Shown one piece after another: positions 7,820 to 11,519 of a DNA stretch of 11,519 nucleotides. The DNA is taken from assembly GCA_003024985.2 (NCBI GenBank), contig PXIH01S0035088.1. One strand, written 5' to 3'. The stretch is from Euperipatoides rowelli. Taxonomy: Eukaryota > Onychophora > Udeonychophora > Euonychophora > Peripatopsidae. Under the pieces are notes generated by a model. The model was not told the DNA's origin and made no database searches. It saw only the letters and a program-made list of their open reading frames with translations. Every line of letters starts with the position of its first letter. Positions within the stretch are counted from its first letter, which is position 1. The position numbers and the translations under genes were made by a program.

Positions 7820-7890
7820 AAAAAAAAGAAAAGTAAGAGAAGGACTCTTCCTTTCATTATTGGGATGGAGAGGTTTGTAAAAACATGATA
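7820..7890 (+). other. Possible polypurine tract and start of a 3' LTR
   Basis: A purine run with a single T covers 7820-7844, and a second, GGGATGGAGAGG, covers 7862-7873. It is followed at 7876 by TGTAAAAACATG, which has the TG start expected of an LTR. Position after the integrase end fits. The right LTR end, a matching 5' LTR and a target-site duplication were not found, so the boundary is inferred. Confidence 0.4.
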
Positions 7891-8157
7891 TATTGTATAA
7901 TTATTATATTTATTGTCTGTAATTATCACACTATTACATACCTTTACCTGTTGTTTGTTTTTAAATTTGTCAGTGTGCACCTAACAGTATTAGTCTTTAT
8001 TGTGTTTTGTGAATTTTATTTATTAACTTGTGCTTTATTTATTTATTATTATGCTTAATTAATTTTATAAGAGATATTAAATCATAATGTGTTTCAAATT
8101 ATATTTCAAGCATTTTTCATTTTTTTATTTTATTAATTCGAAATCGTTAGATTGCAG
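7891..8157. other. T-rich stretch, perhaps decayed 3' LTR
   Basis: This T-rich plus strand has TTTATTTATT-type runs and no coding potential. It would hold the 3' LTR if the TGT at 7876 is its start, but no second copy is available in the window for comparison. It ends in a pyrimidine-rich stretch and a TTGCAG that could be a splice acceptor. Confidence 0.35.
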
Positions 8158-8233
8158 CATCATGTAGGGAATTTGGATTTTTCCAAGCTGAAATCATGGT
8201 GGGTAGCCACATTATTGCAGCAATGGGAATAAG
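8158..8233 (+). CDS. Candidate small internal exon, family unknown
   Basis: TTGCAG ends at 8157 and AAG-GTAAAA begins a donor at 8234, enclosing 76 bases that are visibly richer in G and C than the flanks. Only one of the three plus-strand frames is open across it (2 bases, 24 codons, 2 bases), reading CREFGFFQAEIMVGSHIIAAMGI. I do not recognise the family. It lies on the strand opposite to the NRF-6-family exon, so it would belong to a different gene, or it is a chance combination of splice-like sites inside or beside the gypsy 3' region. No partner exon was seen. Confidence 0.25.
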
Positions 8234-8850
8234 GTAAAACATTCATAGAAATGATCATTGTATACCAAGATAGTATGGAATAATGCTTCAGTTGAGTTAT
8301 TTTGTTATTTAATTATCAACAGATTTCATCTTGTATAATGTTTGCAAATCTTACCATGTATTTTAAATCAACATGGTGCCAACTCAGCATTTGTACATTC
8401 CTGTGACTTCAAGTTATCAACTTTCTTATATTTAATTCAAGAAACATTATTACAATTCAACTATTGTCATCTAAAAAGACATTTCAGTACCTAAAATTTG
8501 CCAACTCAACTGTTTTATTGTAATCAATGCAGCATTCTCATGGAGGAATCTTGATTCATAAACATAAGGATTTTACTTCAGCGTTTCATAAGCCAAAACC
8601 GATTATATTTTATTTAATGATCAGGAAATTGGTGATTTAAAGACAAGTAATATTACTAAATCCATTAACAGTTCAATAAAGCAATAACTATATTTCTCAT
8701 TATTTATGGTTTATCAATTTATCTCAATAGATTATTATACAGTACAAACAGTATTTTCCTGAGTGTCTAATTTTATAATGAAATTTTAAATATCTAAATC
8801 TTTATACTTTTAAAGGAACTAAATATGCACAAACATGAGTGAAAATATCA
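8234..8850. other. AT-rich stretch, nothing recognised
   Basis: No coding motif, RNA gene or repeat end was recognised on either strand. The stretch separates the gypsy 3' region from the first readable piece of the copia relic, and may contain that element's lost 5' LTR. Confidence 0.45.
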
Positions 8851-8870
8851 CAAAAATGATAGTCACAGCA

Positions 8871-9036
8871 TTCAAACTGGAAGACACTAGTTATCAGATG
8901 AGCCCTGTGTTCAGGACTACTAGGCAGTCTACATAAAATTATAATAACATACATTGAAGGAAGATATAGCAAGGACATAACAGTGGACTATATGAGAAAA
9001 ACCGAGAAAGAGGAACAACAATTATTCAAGACATGA
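8871..9036 (+). pseudogene. Copia Gag fragment
   Basis: FKLEDTSYQMS is read from 8871. One frame away, from 8914, comes LLGSLHKIIITYIEGRY followed by KDITVDYMRKTEKEEQQ, ending at TGA 9034. This matches the copia Gag segment with LL-SLP-SY, then a loop, LT-E-V and L-EE-R that lies before the nucleocapsid knuckle. The SLP proline is now histidine. The zinc knuckle that should follow between about 9190 and 9400 is not convincingly readable. Copia Gag forms the virus-like particle core. It is broken by the frame change and stop. Confidence 0.7.
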
Positions 9037-9413
9037 AAGCATTGTTTTCACAGAGTCATAAAGGAAAACCACCCATCACAAACAAATTAGATGCATCATG
9101 ATTGCTGACTATTACTAAACCACTTAGCCCACAAAGATTACAAGAAGATGAATAATCCCATCATATCATCATTCCAAACATACAGGTAGAAGATATAAAA
9201 AAGTGCCAAGGACCATCTTAACAGAAAGTTTCACCATTTAGACAAGTAAGACAACTATGTACATGGCCACAACCACCACAGTACATAACCAAGAGTCAAG
9301 AAGCAATGCTTAGATCAAAGACAGAAGGGCCAGTGATCATATGTGCAATGAACAACATCAAGCTACTCAACATAACCATAACTGCATTAACAGAAGGTAG
9401 AAACAACATAAAG

Positions 9414-9485
9414 TCCGGGAAGGGGGCAGCAACACTCTCATCTTACATGACCAACAATTTATCAATGTTCAACTACAGCTTATAG
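9414..9485 (+). pseudogene. Copia protease active-site fragment
   Basis: The reading SGKGAATLSSYMTNNLSMF from 9414 aligns with the copia DSGAxxHMTxxxxxF region, with the histidine of HMT replaced by tyrosine and extra residues between SG and A. The catalytic aspartate itself is not visible just before SG. The position, between Gag and the pre-integrase segment, supports the call more than the motif alone does. TAG follows at 9483. Confidence 0.5.
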
Positions 9486-9650
9486 AAGTATTAGTAGTAG
9501 AACAACTGATTGATGATTTAATTTTCATCACAAAACTAGACAAACAGGGTTAAAATGTATAAATCAAGAAAAAGGAATGTGGGATAGCTAGTTACAACAA
9601 CCTAATATGTCTGGGAAATTATACAACAATTTTTATCAATACAACATCAA
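9480..9650 (+). pseudogene. Copia Gag-pre-integrase fragment
   Basis: In the frame of 9500 the chain reads VLVVEQLIDDLIFITKLDKQG, and after stops at 9551 and 9560 continues KKKECGIASYNNLICLG. This matches the copia segment VxxVLYVPxLxxNLISVxKLxxxG, then xxCxI and IxxG, which precedes the integrase zinc-binding region. Two stops within about ten codons show advanced decay. Confidence 0.65.
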
Positions 9651-9793
9651 TGCACCCAATTATGGAAGAGGATAAATAGTGCCAGCATATTTTACTTGAC
9701 AGAATGTGAAACCACAATCAGCAAGACCTAAAAAATATGATCAGGAATCAAATAGTGGCAGGAAAGTACACCACAAGGTGAACCCAAGAAGGA

Positions 9794-10230
9794 ATATGTG
9801 AAGCATACCAGCTAGCCAAGATTAATAATAAATCATTTAAAAGCTTAACATATAGAAGATCACAAAGAGAATTTGAAGTCTTATATGTAGACTTATGTGG
9901 ACCTATATCTCTGTAGAGCCTGGGAAACAACAAATATGCAATGTCAATCACAACTGACCACTCCAAATATGTTATCATATTCCTGATAAAAATCAAAGAC
10001 CAAACAGCAGACAAAATAATAGAGTTTAGAAAGCAGAGGATCAACAAACATGCATGAAGAGTGAAGACCCAAGACTTTCAGCATCATAAATGAAGGTGAA
10101 GAGTTTTACAACCAATACACAATAAAATACTTTTGAGATAGAGGCTTAAAGCACAGTATCACACCATATATTCCCTGTGTAAACGGCCTAGAGAATGATA
10201 CAACACACATGTAAATCCCATGAAATAGGA
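9794..10230 (+). pseudogene. Copia integrase, broken
   Basis: ICEAYQLAKINNKSF (from 9794) corresponds to the CxxCxLGK zinc-ligand motif with the second cysteine changed to tyrosine. FEVLYVDLCGPISL follows with the first catalytic aspartate at 9890-9892, and TAG at 9914 interrupts. The same frame continues SLGNNKYAMSITTDHSKYVIIFLIKIKDQ, the usual SLGGxxYxxxFIDDxSRYxWVYFLKxKDE segment, to TGA at 10055. Around 10085-10110 another frame gives NEGEEFYNQY in place of the DNGGEF motif, so the second aspartate has become asparagine. Then LKHSITPYIPCVNGLEN keeps a glutamate at 10191. Both the catalytic triad and the zinc site are damaged. Confidence 0.8.
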
Positions 10231-10690
10231 AAAAGTTCCTAAAACCTCTGGGTGGAGGGGTGAGGGGAGAAGTTAAATGCGGTATGTCGTAATGATAAGT
10301 GGGCAATCCCATTCAAATTGAGGACAGAGCACTAAACTAATGTTTAACACCTCAGGACCATAGACATTCATTATTATGATAGGATATGGACCTGAAAGAG
10401 GATTCCACAGAACTGGAATACACAAGACAATAAAATATATACCAGTAGCTATGTTGCTTTCACCCCAGTAAGATGTCATCTACAACACATCAAAATGGGA
10501 GAGACAAAAAATACAGAAATACATGATCTACCCAGTTAAGATCTAGAGGACAGTGAACATACCCACTAATCAAACTATACACTCTGCCAGAAGAAACATA
10601 GGAAAAGCCTCCAAAATATGGACTTATAACCAAATGGAAAACTAATTAAAAAACTCAGAGAGAGAGAGTTAGAATTTGACAAGGAACTCC
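10231..10690 (+). other. Decayed continuation of the copia relic
   Basis: The A-rich, T-poor bias continues, but no long motif is readable. Near 10585-10620 two neighbouring frames give RRNIGK and KPPKYG, which resembles the RRSxRxxKPPxY linker between copia integrase and RT; this is weak. A short GA run (about 10656-10668) and an ATT run (10691-10703) mark the right edge. Confidence 0.4.
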
Positions 10691-11440
10691 ATTATTATTA
10701 TTATGTACAAACTTTATAACAATAATGCAACCTCCTTTGATCCATCAATTTTTTTATGATCAAGTTATAGCAAATTTTATATTTAATGTCTAATACTGAT
10801 TGAAAATCAATGTAGTGTTATATTTTTCCTTTTGATATTGCAAATCTATATTTTGTTGAGCTAAATGTTATAAGGACTGATATTAATTTTATTGAATCAC
10901 ATTTTATTGAACTTATAATGTTGTATACTTTTGATATACATATACACAACACATCATATATGATTTTAAGAGAGGGTCAGTTTATAGAAGTACTTTCTAA
11001 TTTAGTTCATGGTAATTAAATGAAGGCAACCATCAACAGTGACTACAAATCAACTGAACATGCACCATGAATTTACCCAACATCATCACATCACCTGTCA
11101 AGATAGTGTCCTTTATGACTTAGCCTACAGTACCAACATTATTATTATTTTAAGGGATTAATGCCCCATTATGTAGATAGCAGTTAATACACTTTTGATT
11201 GTAATNAGATTATTTAAATAACTACAAAACTGAAGGAGTCAAAAGGTACAAATTGTTAACATATTTAATTTGTGCACAACAGGATTACAGGTAATATCTT
11301 TACTTGAATACTTGTTAGTGTAGTGTATATCAAATCAACCTTAATTTGTTTCAGTTTAGCTTCTGCAGATTTAAAATAATCTAAAAAGAATATAGTTAGT
11401 AATAATATAATTTTATTTTTTCCTATATCACAATATATCT
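10691..11440. other. AT-rich stretch with short ATT runs, nothing recognised
   Basis: ATT microsatellite seeds occur at 10691-10703 and near 11139-11150. No coding motif or RNA gene was recognised on either strand. An ambiguous base is at 11206. The minus-strand open frame of 75 residues at 11265-11492 is low complexity and overlaps the dispersed-repeat-like sequence at the right end. Confidence 0.5.
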
Positions 11441-11519
11441 TATACATAAAAATGAAAGTTTGTCTGTCTGTATGTTCACTATACAAATCCACAGTTTTAG
11501 AAATAGAGGCTGGAAATTT
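11441..11519 (+). repeat. Possible dispersed repeat end with GTCTGTCTGTATGTTC core
   Basis: AAAATGAAAGTTTGTCTGTC, continuing TGTATGTTCACTATAC, is of the kind that recurs at many loci in arthropod genomes, often followed by a segment like this one (AAATCCACAG, then TTAGAAATAGAGGCTGGAAA). I cannot assign it to a named element. It runs off the window end. Confidence 0.4.

Larger units (their letters stand above)
4185..7876 (+). mobile_element. Broken gypsy/Ty3-like LTR retrotransposon (Metaviridae type)
   Basis: Domains follow the gypsy/Ty3 order on one strand: Gag nucleocapsid zinc knuckle (4224-4265), aspartic protease (DTGAS at 4662), reverse transcriptase (5145-5720), connection segment (5720-6032), RNase H (6033-6415), integrase with DDE core (6609-7258) and an integrase C-terminal part (7260-7723). 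RNase H before integrase excludes copia/Ty1 order. No envelope-like frame follows. A polypurine stretch and a TGT at 7876 mark a possible 3' LTR start; no 5' LTR was found. The element is inactive as read: there are stops at 4794, 5524, 5595, 5969 and elsewhere, and repeated frame changes. It is still easy to recognise along its whole length, so it is younger than the copia relic downstream. It lies antisense to the NRF-6-family exon. Confidence 0.9.
8860..10680 (+). mobile_element. Old copia/Ty1-like retrotransposon relic
   Basis: Short patches on the plus strand follow copia/Ty1 order: Gag (8871-9036), protease (9414-9485), pre-integrase segment (about 9480-9650) and integrase (9794-10230). 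Perhaps the basic linker that precedes RT follows at 10585-10620. Integrase before any RT is the copia arrangement. The stretch is rich in A and C and poor in T compared with both flanks, and this bias fades near 10690, which supports one continuous former coding strand. No RT or RNase H motif (such as a YVDD-type box) is visible, so the 3' half is missing or unreadable. Stops and frame changes are far denser than in the gypsy relic, so this insertion is older. No LTR was found. Confidence 0.8.

Noticed and set aside
7259-7860. Possible envelope-like third frame after integrase, which would make the gypsy element an errantivirus-type copy.
   Set aside because: The readable sequence after the core is integrase C-terminal (GDKVLL, VHLDKLK), and only about 100 bases separate its end from the polypurine tract. 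There is no room for an envelope gene.
9190-9400. A copia Gag zinc knuckle pieced together from scattered cysteine and histidine codons near 9257 and 9349.
   Set aside because: It needs several frame jumps, and the CX2CX4HX4C spacing is not met in any frame.
9748-10047. Minus-strand open frame of 99 codons.
   Set aside because: It lies exactly opposite the copia integrase relic, whose plus-strand motifs are clear. Its residues match no family, so it is a shadow frame.
10106-10479. Two overlapping minus-strand frames of 68 codons each.
   Set aside because: They lie opposite the decaying copia relic in T-rich reverse sequence and show no motif.
1-11519. A CRISPR array, tRNA genes, rRNA or a prokaryotic defence-type system.
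   Set aside because: No regularly spaced repeats with unique spacers, no tRNA cloverleaf and no bacterial gene organisation were seen. The repeats present are eukaryotic microsatellites and transposon relics.

Overview
The window is AT-rich animal nuclear DNA, most likely from an arthropod. The reasons are one spliced exon of the NRF-6 (nose-resistant-to-fluoxetine) acyltransferase family, which is found in arthropods and nematodes, relics of gypsy/Ty3-like and copia/Ty1-like retrotransposons, a hAT-type terminus, long TAA microsatellites and a poly-GTCT-type repeat that is common in arthropod genomes. No bacterial-type operon, tRNA or rRNA gene was seen. Three isolated N bases (2189, 7165, 11206) mark ambiguous base calls.

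Layout. 1-180: a short imperfect TAA tract and a GGTAC-rich cluster of local repeats. 180-840: nothing recognised. About 840-1250: a degenerate tandem repeat with a period near 106 bp, running into a pure TAA microsatellite (1345-1430). 1530-3208: AT-rich, no gene recognised, part of it presumably intron. 3209-3374 (minus): the NRF-6-family exon with canonical splice sites, the only clearly intact host coding sequence. 3703-3800: a solitary hAT-like terminus. About 4185-7876 (plus): a full-order but broken gypsy/Ty3 relic (nucleocapsid zinc knuckle, protease, RT, RNase H, integrase, integrase C-terminal part), ending at a polypurine tract and a possible 3' LTR start. 8158-8233 (plus): a weak candidate exon. 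About 8860-10680 (plus): a much older copia/Ty1 relic with Gag, protease, pre-integrase and integrase traces, without a recognisable RT. 10690-11440: AT-rich, nothing recognised. 11440-11519: the start of a dispersed-repeat-like tail.

How the parts fit. The host exon lies on the minus strand and is internal (phase-2 acceptor, phase-0 donor), so the gene must continue to the right (5' side) and to the left (3' side). No neighbouring exon was recognised, so the gypsy relic, and probably the copia relic, may lie antisense in a long upstream intron. Neither element looks capable of making its proteins: the gypsy reading frame is interrupted by stops and at least eight frame changes, and the copia relic is readable only in short patches. 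Six of the gypsy frame changes fall on homopolymers of 6-8 bases, so part of the apparent decay could be sequence error. I found no convincing new biological system; the most useful results are the host exon, the domain-level dissection of the two relics and the degenerate 106-bp array.
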